From the NCBI GenBank assembly GCA_022842065.1, contig JALHQH010000031.1:5245-69244 (forward strand): DNA of 64,000 nucleotides. The letters run 5' to 3'. Origin of the DNA: Caldilineaceae bacterium. Its GTDB lineage: Bacteria; Chloroflexota; Anaerolineae; Caldilineales; Caldilineaceae. The notes under the pieces were generated by a model, which worked only from the letters and a program-made list of their open reading frames with translations, made no database searches and was not told the DNA's origin. The stretch's first letter is position 1. Each line of letters begins with the position of its first letter. A program made the position numbers and the translations under genes. Positions 56,587 through 64,000 of this stretch are shown piece after piece.

Positions 56587-58110
56587 ATGTCTTTCCGAAT
56601 GTCAGCGAGATGGCATTCCCTGCCTGTGCGCTTGACGACTGCGCTCATCTTGGCAGTGCTGTTACTCTTACCGGTGGCTACGGCCTACGCCGGTGATGGG
56701 GGCGATAGTCCTGTCACCCCCACCAATAGTGACATCTGTGTCGAGGGGACCGCAATCAATCATGAGGAAGAGCCACTGGAAGATGGCCGCATTGTCACCG
56801 CGACCATGGGCGGCACATCGATTGCCGCGGTTGTGGATGAAGATGGCGAATTTGAGTTTGAAGATGGTCTCACCCCAGGCCGTTGGACCTTCACCATCGA
56901 CGTTGTCAAGGAAGGCGAAGAGTGGGAGGCCGTTACCCCCGCTTCTTTCGATATCAATTTGGAATATGGTCAGGATGACTGCTACCAGATCCGTTTCAAA
57001 TTGCGCCGTCTGATCACCATCATCGCCATCAAGATCGATGAGGATCACAACCGTTTAGCCGAATGGCGCATTACGGCCAAGCCCGGTGCCGGCAATTCCT
57101 TTGCGATCAACTATGAAGAGACCACTGACAGCAATGGCGAAGCCATCTTCCGCCTGACCGAAGGCAACTGGATCTTTAGCGAAGCGCCGCCGGAAGATGA
57201 CAAAGATCTGGCCTACACGCCCGTCGTGCCTTTGACCGGCGCCCAGGCATTGAAAGTCGAAGCACCCGGCCCCTATGAAATTCGCTTTAAGAATCGCCTG
57301 AATGTGGCCGGTTGTATTAATGTGTTAAAACAGGATGTACCGCCTGCTAGCTCCAATGATACGCCCTTCCCGTTGCAAGGGTGGCGCGTTTTCCTCTACC
57401 GTGCCGATGGGTCACTGGTGACCAGCGGCTTGACGGGCGCTGATGGTGAAATCAGCTTTGAAGATCTACCCTACGGCCCCTACACCGTGGTCGAAGAGGA
57501 ACGGGTCGGTTGGGCCGCCGCAACGGCCAACAGCTATGATGTCGAACTTTCGCCGGCCAACAGCAGCTGTGTCCAGGTGACCTTCGACAATGCACAAGCT
57601 GATCCTGAGTATTGTATCGAAGGGCGCAAGATCGATGCCAATGGCTCGATCGGCCTGCCCGGCTGGACGATTTCGGCCTCGCCTCTGGACAAGGGTGACG
57701 AAGAACCCGCTGATGTGGTGACCGATGGCTTGGGGATGTATAAGTTTACCTTCTCTGGCAATGACTACCGGGTCCCTGGTTCCAGCTATCGCATTTGCGA
57801 AGATTATGAAGATGTGGATGGCTGGGTGCCCGTCTCGGCGACCTGTTACACGGTGAAGATCCCCACCGCGGCCGGTTCCTGCGCCGTTGTGCCGGACTTT
57901 GTCAACAAGCAGGTGGGCCACAGTGGCTCGACCAGCAGTTCCAGCAGTAGTAGCTGCCGGCTGACCCATGTGGTGACAAAGGGTGATAGCGTCTACGGCG
58001 TCGCCGCCAAATATGGTGTCTCTGCCAGTACCATGCTCAATGCAAACTCGTGGGTGCGTAACAACAAGAATCTTTACATCTATGTGGGGCAAAAGCTCTG
58101 CGTGCCGTGA
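56587..58110 (+). CDS. Secreted protein with Cna-B/SpaA-like repeats and C-terminal LysM
   Basis: A 507-aa exported protein. A signal peptide (about 1-34, ending AYA) is followed by about four beta-sandwich repeats. Each starts near a Cys-x-x-G or INVL strand and ends in a segment like YEIRFKNR, VQVTFDNA or VVPDFVNK, as in Cna-B/prealbumin-type repeats (WTFTIDVV, GWRVFLYRADG, GPYTVVEEE, GWTISASPL). A Ser-rich linker and a LysM (THVVTKGDSVYGVAAKYGV) close it. It is a wall-attached surface protein; isopeptide residues were not checked. AAAGGAG lies before ATG 56587. Confidence 0.85.
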   Translation: MSFRMSARWHSLPVRLTTALILAVLLLLPVATAYAGDGGDSPVTPTNSDICVEGTAINHEEEPLEDGRIVTATMGGTSIAAVVDEDGEFEFEDGLTPGRWTFTIDVVKEGEEWEAVTPASFDINLEYGQDDCYQIRFKLRRLITIIAIKIDEDHNRLAEWRITAKPGAGNSFAINYEETTDSNGEAIFRLTEGNWIFSEAPPEDDKDLAYTPVVPLTGAQALKVEAPGPYEIRFKNRLNVAGCINVLKQDVPPASSNDTPFPLQGWRVFLYRADGSLVTSGLTGADGEISFEDLPYGPYTVVEEERVGWAAATANSYDVELSPANSSCVQVTFDNAQADPEYCIEGRKIDANGSIGLPGWTISASPLDKGDEEPADVVTDGLGMYKFTFSGNDYRVPGSSYRICEDYEDVDGWVPVSATCYTVKIPTAAGSCAVVPDFVNKQVGHSGSTSSSSSSSCRLTHVVTKGDSVYGVAAKYGVSASTMLNANSWVRNNKNLYIYVGQKLCVP

Positions 58111-58111
58111 A

Positions 58112-58152
58112 GCGTGAAACGTAAAGTGTAAAACGTGAAGCGTGAAGCGGTA
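58112..58152. repeat. Heptamer repeats (GCGTGAA/ACGTGAA)
   Basis: Degenerate 7-bp tandem words follow the LysM gene. Similar short tandem words (CCCCGCGACC) run from about 58226 to 58275, before the glycosyltransferase start. Confidence 0.7.
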
Positions 58153-58321
58153 GTGTGTGTTGTTTGACCAAAGGGGGGCAGTCTAACCACTGTCTCCCTT
58201 TGTTATTGGGCGACCTCATGCCGCTATGACCCCGCGACCACACAACCCCGCGACCTCACGACCCCGCGACTCTGCCTCCTCCCGACTTTCCTCCCCTGCT
58301 TCTTTGCGTTACAATCTGCTC

Positions 58322-59560
58322 ATGCACATCGGCGTATTGACTCACAACTATCCGCGGTTCCAGGGCGACTTTAGTGGCACCTTTATTGAGGCTCTCTGCC
58401 AGGAATTAGCCCGTCAGGGCGAGACCGTGACAGTCTGGGCACCCTATGATCCGGCTTTTGCTCTGCCTGGCCCAGCCCCCGCTCACAGCAGCACAGGGGT
58501 TACGCTGCGGCTCTATCGTTATGCCCCAACTGACAACTTACACACGCTTGGCTATATGCGCTCGATGCAGTCCGACCTAGTGTTGCGTAGCAGTGGCTAT
58601 CTGTTGGGGCCGGCGATGTTGGCGGCGGGGGCAGCCAAGATTGTGCGGGATGCACGCCGGCACCCCCCCGATATTTTGCATGCCCACTGGTTACTGCCCA
58701 ATGGCTTTAGCGGTGCCCTTGCCAGCCGGCTACTGGGGATTCCTCTGGTCATCTCGGTCCCTGGCTCCGACGCCCAAGTGGCCAACGCCAACCCCATCTT
58801 TCGGACCATGGCCCGTTTTGCCATGCGGCAGGCCGGCTTGATGACTGCCAACAGCGCTGATCTGCGCGATGGGGTGGGGGCACTCGATCCCGCGATCCTG
58901 GCTAAATTTGACCTGATTATTTATGGCACTGATCCCAATGCCCTGAGGCCGGATGCGACCGGTGTTGATGCACTGCGCACCGAACTGGGGCTAACAACGG
59001 ACACCTTTGCTGTGCTCTGTGTGGGCCGCATGGTCTACAAAAAAGGCTTCGATACTTTGATCCATGCCTTGGCCACCCCTACGCTACAGGCGCGGAATGT
59101 GGTTGGCCTCATGATCGGAACCGGGGATCAACAGGCCGCCTGGCAGCAGTTGGCTCAGGAGATGGGTGTCGCTGATCGACTGCGCTGGATCGGCAACGTG
59201 CCCAAAGACAAAATCAGTCGCTACTATAATGCGTGTAATGTGCTGGTCAACCCTGCGGTACGTAAGCCGATTGATGGGCTCAATGTCTGCGTCCTTGATG
59301 CGATGAGTTGCGGGAAACCGGTGGTTGGCTCTATGGTGGCGGGCAACCCCCTCGCCATTGTTGATGGCGAATGCGGCTATCTGGTGCCGGAAGCCGATCC
59401 GCCGGCGTTGGCCACCGCGCTGGCGCGCCTAGCCGATCGGCGCGATCTACAGCAGCAAATGGGCCAAGCCGCGCGGCGGCGCATTGAGCAGGAATTGGGC
59501 TGGCCACCATTGGCACGCCGCTATATTGATCACTTCACCCGCTTGATTGCGCAGCGGTAA
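58322..59560 (+). CDS. Glycosyltransferase family 4 protein
   Basis: A 412-aa retaining GT-B glycosyltransferase. The N-terminal domain starts IGVLTHNYPRFQGDFSGTF. The C-terminal donor-binding domain has VLCVGRMVYKKGFDTLIHAL and the EX7E-like region ending in VLDAMSCGKPVVGS. Donor and acceptor are unknown. The frame opens at 58226, but that stretch is encoded by CCCCGCGACC-type repeats and ATG 58322 starts the conserved fold. It heads a sugar/surface cluster through 64000. Confidence 0.9.
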   Translation: MHIGVLTHNYPRFQGDFSGTFIEALCQELARQGETVTVWAPYDPAFALPGPAPAHSSTGVTLRLYRYAPTDNLHTLGYMRSMQSDLVLRSSGYLLGPAMLAAGAAKIVRDARRHPPDILHAHWLLPNGFSGALASRLLGIPLVISVPGSDAQVANANPIFRTMARFAMRQAGLMTANSADLRDGVGALDPAILAKFDLIIYGTDPNALRPDATGVDALRTELGLTTDTFAVLCVGRMVYKKGFDTLIHALATPTLQARNVVGLMIGTGDQQAAWQQLAQEMGVADRLRWIGNVPKDKISRYYNACNVLVNPAVRKPIDGLNVCVLDAMSCGKPVVGSMVAGNPLAIVDGECGYLVPEADPPALATALARLADRRDLQQQMGQAARRRIEQELGWPPLARRYIDHFTRLIAQR

Positions 59561-59567
59561 ATCAGAT

Positions 59568-59630
59568 TAGGACGTACGCAGTCCTCGCCGGCTGAGCTTG
59601 ACGCAGCCAGAGAGGGCTGCGTACGTCCTA
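59568..59630. repeat. Inverted repeat, 14-bp arms
   Basis: TAGGACGTACGCAG and CTGCGTACGTCCTA enclose 35 nt between the glycosyltransferase and epimerase genes. Confidence 0.85.
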
Positions 59631-59643
59631 CAGCGTAAGGAAT

Positions 59644-60639
59644 ATGATGACCCATCTCGCCTATTACACCGACCGCAGTGTGCTTATTACCGGCGGTCTC
59701 GGTTTTATTGGCTCCAACCTGGCGCGGCGGCTGGTTGATCTGGGGGCACAGGTCACTGTGGTTGATTCGCTGATCAGCGATTATGGGGGCAACCGTTTTA
59801 ACCTGGCCGGCTATGAGGATCGCCTCCACATCAACATTGCCGATGTGCGCGACCCCTATTCCATGCGCGCACTGGTCCAAGGGCATGAATTACTCTTCAA
59901 TCTTGCGGGGCAGGTCAGCCATATCGATTCGATGACCGATCCCCTCGCCGACCTGGAGATCAATGCCCGCGCCCAACTTTCGATCCTAGAAGCCTGTCGC
60001 CATGAAAATCCCCAGATCAAAGTTGTCTATGCCGGCACGCGCCAGCAATACGGTAAGCCCCACTATCTGCCGCTTGATGAAAACCATCTGCAACATCCCA
60101 CTGATGTTAATGGGGTCAACAAGTTGGCCGGCGAGTGGTATCATATTGTCTATTACACCGCGTATGGGCTGCGCACCAGTTCGCTGCGTTTGACCAACAC
60201 CTATGGTCCTCGGCAATTGCTCAAACATAACCGGCAGGGTTTTATCGGCTGGTTTATCCGCCTGGCGGTGCAAGGGCAGCCGATCCCACTCTATGGCGAT
60301 GGTCAACAGCGCCGTGATCTGACCTACATTGATGATGTGGTTGACGCCTTTTTGCGGGTCGGGGCGCATGAAGAGACCAACGGGCAGGTCTACAACCTGG
60401 GTGGCCAGCATCCGGTTTCCCTGTACGAGTTGGCCAATTTGATCGTAGAGATTGCCGGCCAGGGCCAGGTCACCTTGGTCCCTTGGCCGGCTGATCGCAA
60501 GCAGATCGACATCGGTGATGTTTACTCCAGTTATGCTAAAATAGAACAAGCCCTTGGTTGGCAACCTACTACCGATTTGCAGACCGGGCTAGCGCAGATG
60601 ATTGATTATTATCGGCGTTATGGACAACACTATTGGTAA
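59644..60639 (+). CDS. NAD-dependent epimerase/dehydratase (extended SDR)
   Basis: A 331-aa nucleotide-sugar modifying enzyme. Rossmann motif LITGGLGFIGSNLARRL, then NLAGQVSHIDSM. The YxxxK position reads DVNGVNKLAGEWY: the Lys is kept but the catalytic Tyr is Asn. TNTYGPR and RRDLTYIDDVVDAFL are typical of GDP-mannose/UDP-sugar SDRs. I recall related proteins with the same DVNG-x-NK motif, so this is probably a subfamily trait rather than decay. AAGGA precedes tandem ATGs. The neighbouring GT4 and DegT genes suggest surface-sugar synthesis. Confidence 0.87.
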   Translation: MMTHLAYYTDRSVLITGGLGFIGSNLARRLVDLGAQVTVVDSLISDYGGNRFNLAGYEDRLHINIADVRDPYSMRALVQGHELLFNLAGQVSHIDSMTDPLADLEINARAQLSILEACRHENPQIKVVYAGTRQQYGKPHYLPLDENHLQHPTDVNGVNKLAGEWYHIVYYTAYGLRTSSLRLTNTYGPRQLLKHNRQGFIGWFIRLAVQGQPIPLYGDGQQRRDLTYIDDVVDAFLRVGAHEETNGQVYNLGGQHPVSLYELANLIVEIAGQGQVTLVPWPADRKQIDIGDVYSSYAKIEQALGWQPTTDLQTGLAQMIDYYRRYGQHYW

Positions 60640-60673
60640 ATATGTGTTTGCGCGAATGGAATGAGGTGATACC

Positions 60674-61321
60674 ATGATCCTGTTACCCGAAGCAGCCGTT
60701 CCCGCACAGCAAACAGAACGGTTCGGGATGACGGATACATCGTTAGTCGTGCAATTTGATCCGGTCATTCAGATGGATGATGAGCAATTTTTTGAATTTT
60801 GCCAGATTAATCGCCATTTACGCATTGAGCGCACCGCACATGGAGAAGTAATCATGATGCCCCCGGCAGGTGGAGAAACTGGTAGTCGAAATGCAAATTT
60901 AACCATACAAGTTGGGCTATGGGCTAAGCATGATGGCAACGGCATTGCTTTTGATTCTTCGACGGGCTTTACACTACCAAATGGTGCTACCCGCTCGCCA
61001 GACGCTTCATGGGTATTACGGTCGCGGCTCTCTACCCTCTTGCCCGAACAAAAAACAAAGTTTCTGCCCCTTTGCCCGGATTTTGTTGTGGAATTAGCGT
61101 CGCCAACGGATCGTGTACGTACATTGCGCGACAAAATGACCGAATATATCGCCAATGGTGCGCAACTGGCTTGGTTACTTTTGCCGGAAACGCACGCGGT
61201 TCACATCTATCGTCCGCATGTACCGGTTGAAGTATTACAAGCAGTCGGTCTGATTAAAGGTGATCCCATCCTACCCGGCTTTTCACTCGATCTTACTGAT
61301 ATCTGGGAGCCTGGTTTTTAA
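60674..61321 (+). CDS. Uma2 family endonuclease-fold protein (DUF820)
   Basis: A 215-aa PD-(D/E)xK-fold protein of the Uma2 family, very abundant in cyanobacteria and Chloroflexota. The acidic residues lie in RSPDASWV and DFVVELASPTDRVRTLRDKMTEY. Nuclease activity is inferred from the fold; the biological role is unknown. It overlaps nothing and is followed one base later by the aminotransferase gene, so they are translationally coupled. G+C is lower than in its neighbours. Confidence 0.9.
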   Translation: MILLPEAAVPAQQTERFGMTDTSLVVQFDPVIQMDDEQFFEFCQINRHLRIERTAHGEVIMMPPAGGETGSRNANLTIQVGLWAKHDGNGIAFDSSTGFTLPNGATRSPDASWVLRSRLSTLLPEQKTKFLPLCPDFVVELASPTDRVRTLRDKMTEYIANGAQLAWLLLPETHAVHIYRPHVPVEVLQAVGLIKGDPILPGFSLDLTDIWEPGF

Positions 61322-61322
61322 C

Positions 61323-62453
61323 ATGTCATCAATACCTGTCATTGATCTGCACGCCCAATATATTGCCCTCAAAACCGCAATCGACACGGCCACCCAACGC
61401 GTGCTTGCCAGTGGTTGGTATATTTTGGGCAAAGAAGTGGCTGCCTTTGAAGCCGAGTTTGCCGCCTATTTGACGGACGATGACCCTCGTCCGTCATCCG
61501 CCGTCAGTTGTGTTGGCGTCAATTCGGGCACAGATGCCTTGCAACTGGCGCTGCGTGCTTGCGCTGTTGGGGTCGGTGATGAGGTGATCACCGTTTCACA
61601 CACGGCCGTGGCAACGGTGGCGGCGATCCGGTTGACGGGGGCGACGCCGGTCTTGGTCGATATTGATCCGGCCACCTATACAATGTCACCGACGGCACTG
61701 GCTGCAGCCATGACTGAACGGACCAAGGCGATCATCCCGGTGCACCTCTACGGTCATCCTGCTGCATTAGGGGAGATTCTGGCCCTGGCCGCGCAGGCCG
61801 GCGTGCCGGTGATTGAAGATTGTGCCCAGGCCCACGGTGCGCGCTATCAAGGGCAGCGGGTGGGTACGCTGGGTGATCTCGGCTGCTTTTCTTTTTACCC
61901 CACCAAAAATCTAGGGGCACTCGGTGATGGCGGTGCCGTGGTTAGCCGCAACCCGGCTTTGATTGCCAAAGTGCGCAGCCTACGCGAATACGGCTGGACG
62001 GCCCAAGCCCGTTATATCTCGCAGACCGAAGGGTTAAATAGCCGGTTGGATGAAATGCAGGCCGCCATTTTACGTGCTAAATTACCCTATCTGGACGAAT
62101 GGAATGCGCAGCGCCGGCAACTTGCGGCCTGCTATACTGCCTCCTTGCCGGTCACAGTTGTGCGTCCCATCGAGCAACCGGATTGTCATCATGTCTACCA
62201 TCTCTATGTAGTGCGCCTGCCCCATCGTGACACCGTACGCCAAAAATTGGCCGCAGCCGGCGTGAGTAGTGCTATCCACTATCCAGCCGCAGTCCACCAG
62301 CAGCCGGCCTATCAGTCGGCGCCCATTGTTTGCCACCCGCTGCCCCATACCGAGCAAGCCGTGGGTGAGATTCTTTCCCTGCCACTCTATCCACAGTTAG
62401 CCATGGCGCAGGCGCACCAAGTGGTGACTGCCCTCTGTGCTGCCCTCGCCTAG
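61323..62453 (+). CDS. DegT/DnrJ/EryC1/StrS sugar aminotransferase
   Basis: A 376-aa PLP enzyme that aminates keto-sugar nucleotides. IPVIDLHAQYIALK starts the family N-terminus. The PLP Lys is in SFYPTKNLGALGDGGAV, VIEDCAQAHGA binds the cofactor, and LNSRLDEMQAAILRAKL is the family signature. It resembles 3-oxo-glucose/FdtB-like or WecE-like members. ATG 61323 follows the Uma2 stop codon by one base; a longer frame starting at 61260 overlaps Uma2 and is rejected. Together with the SDR and GT4 genes it suggests synthesis of an amino-sugar for the cell surface. Confidence 0.9.
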   Translation: MSSIPVIDLHAQYIALKTAIDTATQRVLASGWYILGKEVAAFEAEFAAYLTDDDPRPSSAVSCVGVNSGTDALQLALRACAVGVGDEVITVSHTAVATVAAIRLTGATPVLVDIDPATYTMSPTALAAAMTERTKAIIPVHLYGHPAALGEILALAAQAGVPVIEDCAQAHGARYQGQRVGTLGDLGCFSFYPTKNLGALGDGGAVVSRNPALIAKVRSLREYGWTAQARYISQTEGLNSRLDEMQAAILRAKLPYLDEWNAQRRQLAACYTASLPVTVVRPIEQPDCHHVYHLYVVRLPHRDTVRQKLAAAGVSSAIHYPAAVHQQPAYQSAPIVCHPLPHTEQAVGEILSLPLYPQLAMAQAHQVVTALCAALA

Positions 62454-62468
62454 TTGCGTCCACTGCCT

Positions 62469-64000
62469 ATGTCACGCCATTCATTAGCAACCCTGCGCCC
62501 TGCCTTGGACCTTTATCGCCTGCTGCTGCTATTGGCGATGCTGCTCTATGTGCTTGTCTTTACGCGTCTGGCCTTTGCCCTGCACACTGGCATGCGGACC
62601 CACCGTTCCGACTTGGGCCAAATTGCCCAAGCTGTCTGGAATAGCAGCCGCGGGCGCTTTGTGGAAATGACCGACAATGGCTTTGTCGCCACCCGCCTGA
62701 CCGACCATGTTGAGCCGATCTTAGCGTTGATTAGTCCACTGTTTTGGTTTTGGACCGATGTCCGTGCGCTTTTACTGTTACAGGTCATCGCGGTCGCGCT
62801 GGGTGCTGTGCCCCTCTATGCACTGGCACTCTCGCGGTTGGAAGCCGTGCTTTCCGCAAAAGAACGTACCCAGATCTGGATCGTTGAACCGCTACGCCAA
62901 TTAACACGGCCCGTGGCCCTGGCGTTGGCGCTGGCCTATCTGTGCGCCCCGCAACTGCAGTCGGCCTTACTCACCGAATTTCATGCGGCCCCACTGGCTG
63001 TGCCGCTGATCCTCTGGGCTTTTTGGGCGATCGAGCGCGCCCGCTATGGCCAATTTACGCTGGCCGCCTTGCTGCTGGCCGGCGTCAAAGAAGAGATGGC
63101 CCTGTTGGCCGCTGCGCTTGGCGTTTGGTTGCTCTGGCGTTTATGGCTGACGCGCGCACAATCGCGCGTTGACGAGTCACCACGCCCCGCGCCGAGTGGC
63201 CCAAGTTGGGCGGTGGCCATGCGTCTTGCTACCCCCTATCTCGTCGCGCTGGGGGTGATCGGCCTGAGTCTCGGCTGGTTCTATGTCGCGACCTTCGTGA
63301 TTGTGCCGACCCATGCAGTGCAAGTTTACGATACCGCCGCCAGTGTCTACTTTAACCGCTATGGTGCGCTTGGCGATTCGCCGGTTGATATTGGCTTGAG
63401 CTTTTTCCGCCGTCCACAACTGGTCTGGCAAATTGCTACGGAAGGGGTGCGGCTGCACTATCTGTGGGGGTTGCTGGCTCCGTTTGGTTTGCTGAGCCTG
63501 CTGGCCCCGGAGCTGATTTTGCTGGCACTGCCCTTGTTGTTGGCAAACCTGCTCAGTGCCTATCCGGCCCAGTATTATGGCGACTTTCATTATAGCGCGC
63601 CCCTTGTGCCTTACCTGGCCGTGGCGGCCGCCTATGGGCTAGGCCGGCTCTGGCAGTGGGTTGATCGCCAGACCGCGCATAGTTCGGCCAGTTACCAACA
63701 TTTGCCCGCAGCGCATACGTTGACCATGGCGCTGGCGGCGCTCTGGACCAACGCCCGGACCGCGTTGCGCCCCCTGGCCACGCTCTTGTTAATCCTCTGG
63801 CTGCTGGGCTGGGCCTTATTGTTTTATCGGGAGCAAGGGCGGGGGCCGCTGGGTGGACGGTACGATCCGCCACCGATTACGACCCATCATCGGCTGCTGC
63901 CATTTTTTGTCGCCCAAGTACCGGCCGACGCTGCGGTAACGGCGACGGCCGCCGTTCATCCTCATGTTAGCCTGCGCCGCTATGTCTATCAGTTCCCCCT
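62469..64000 (+). CDS. DUF2079 membrane protein, 3' end beyond the window
   Basis: At least 510 residues with many hydrophobic segments; no stop codon before the window edge. Family hallmarks: an N-terminal helix, then HTGMRTHRSDLGQIAQAVWNSSRG, RLTDHVEPILALISPLFWF, LLLLQVIAVALGAVPLYALA and YYGDFHYSAPLVPYLAVA. DUF2079 proteins are GT-C-like membrane proteins of unknown activity, common in Chloroflexota and cyanobacteria. The gene lies 15 bp after the aminotransferase and is probably in the same operon. Confidence 0.85.
   Translation, partial: MSRHSLATLRPALDLYRLLLLLAMLLYVLVFTRLAFALHTGMRTHRSDLGQIAQAVWNSSRGRFVEMTDNGFVATRLTDHVEPILALISPLFWFWTDVRALLLLQVIAVALGAVPLYALALSRLEAVLSAKERTQIWIVEPLRQLTRPVALALALAYLCAPQLQSALLTEFHAAPLAVPLILWAFWAIERARYGQFTLAALLLAGVKEEMALLAAALGVWLLWRLWLTRAQSRVDESPRPAPSGPSWAVAMRLATPYLVALGVIGLSLGWFYVATFVIVPTHAVQVYDTAASVYFNRYGALGDSPVDIGLSFFRRPQLVWQIATEGVRLHYLWGLLAPFGLLSLLAPELILLALPLLLANLLSAYPAQYYGDFHYSAPLVPYLAVAAAYGLGRLWQWVDRQTAHSSASYQHLPAAHTLTMALAALWTNARTALRPLATLLLILWLLGWALLFYREQGRGPLGGRYDPPPITTHHRLLPFFVAQVPADAAVTATAAVHPHVSLRRYVYQFP

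Overview
The window looks like a chromosomal segment of a Chloroflexota bacterium, probably of the Anaerolineae/Caldilineales type. This is an inference from gene content: LysW-type lysine/arginine enzymes (lysZ, lysJ, lysK), a type 2 isopentenyl diphosphate isomerase next to a polyprenyl synthase, secreted LysM proteins with T/P-rich linkers, a DUF2079 membrane protein, and a secreted protein ending in FLPLVLR. Most genes are G+C rich (high fifties per cent by eye). No rRNA, tRNA or CRISPR array was seen. Almost every intergenic gap carries a perfect long-armed inverted repeat, or tandem repeats with a 7-8 bp unit.

Layout. 1-6.5 kb: murA (active-site Cys replaced by Asp), gyrB interrupted by a 564-residue intein, and an orphan molybdate-type permease. 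6.5-13.1 kb: a defence island with the 5' fragment of a PLD-helicase gene, a phosphorothioate-binding-type HNH endonuclease, a DndC-like PP-loop protein, a small protein, an XRE regulator with two palindromic operators, a clear dndC, and a small-protein/HNH pair; roughly 7.56-10.6 kb is markedly A+T rich. 13-26 kb: metabolic and surface genes (M19 dipeptidase, beta-lactamase-fold protein with tandem repeats, M24 peptidase, LysM protein, lhgO, DSD-like PLP enzyme, methyltransferase, aldo/keto reductase, DegT aminotransferase). 26.5-30 kb: a CHAT protease fused to an FGE/C-type-lectin-like domain whose C-terminus looks like a diversity-generating-retroelement variable region, then a toxin/antitoxin-like cluster. 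30.4-36.9 kb: lysZ, a GT-C membrane protein, lysJ and lysK. 37-41 kb: a LysM/jelly-roll surface protein and an 8-oxoguanine-deaminase-like amidohydrolase.

41-50.4 kb is a complete phosphate module: response regulator, sensor kinase, pstS, pstC, pstA, pstB, phoU, with TTAACA-type repeats at 10-11 bp spacing before three of the units. PstA is unusual: it carries a PstS-like domain with its two halves in swapped order. 50.5-64 kb: a hybrid REC-histidine kinase, a DUF58 protein, the isoprenoid pair idi2-GGPP synthase, a secreted Cna-B/LysM protein, and a sugar/cell-surface cluster (GT4 glycosyltransferase, SDR epimerase, Uma2 nuclease, DegT aminotransferase, DUF2079 protein cut by the window end).

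The strongest candidates for something new are the permuted PstS-in-PstA fusion, the CHAT-FGE putative hypervariable protein, and the DndC/phosphorothioate-binding HNH island that lacks the other Dnd genes. All functional calls come from reading translated sequence and recalled family motifs; no database search was run.
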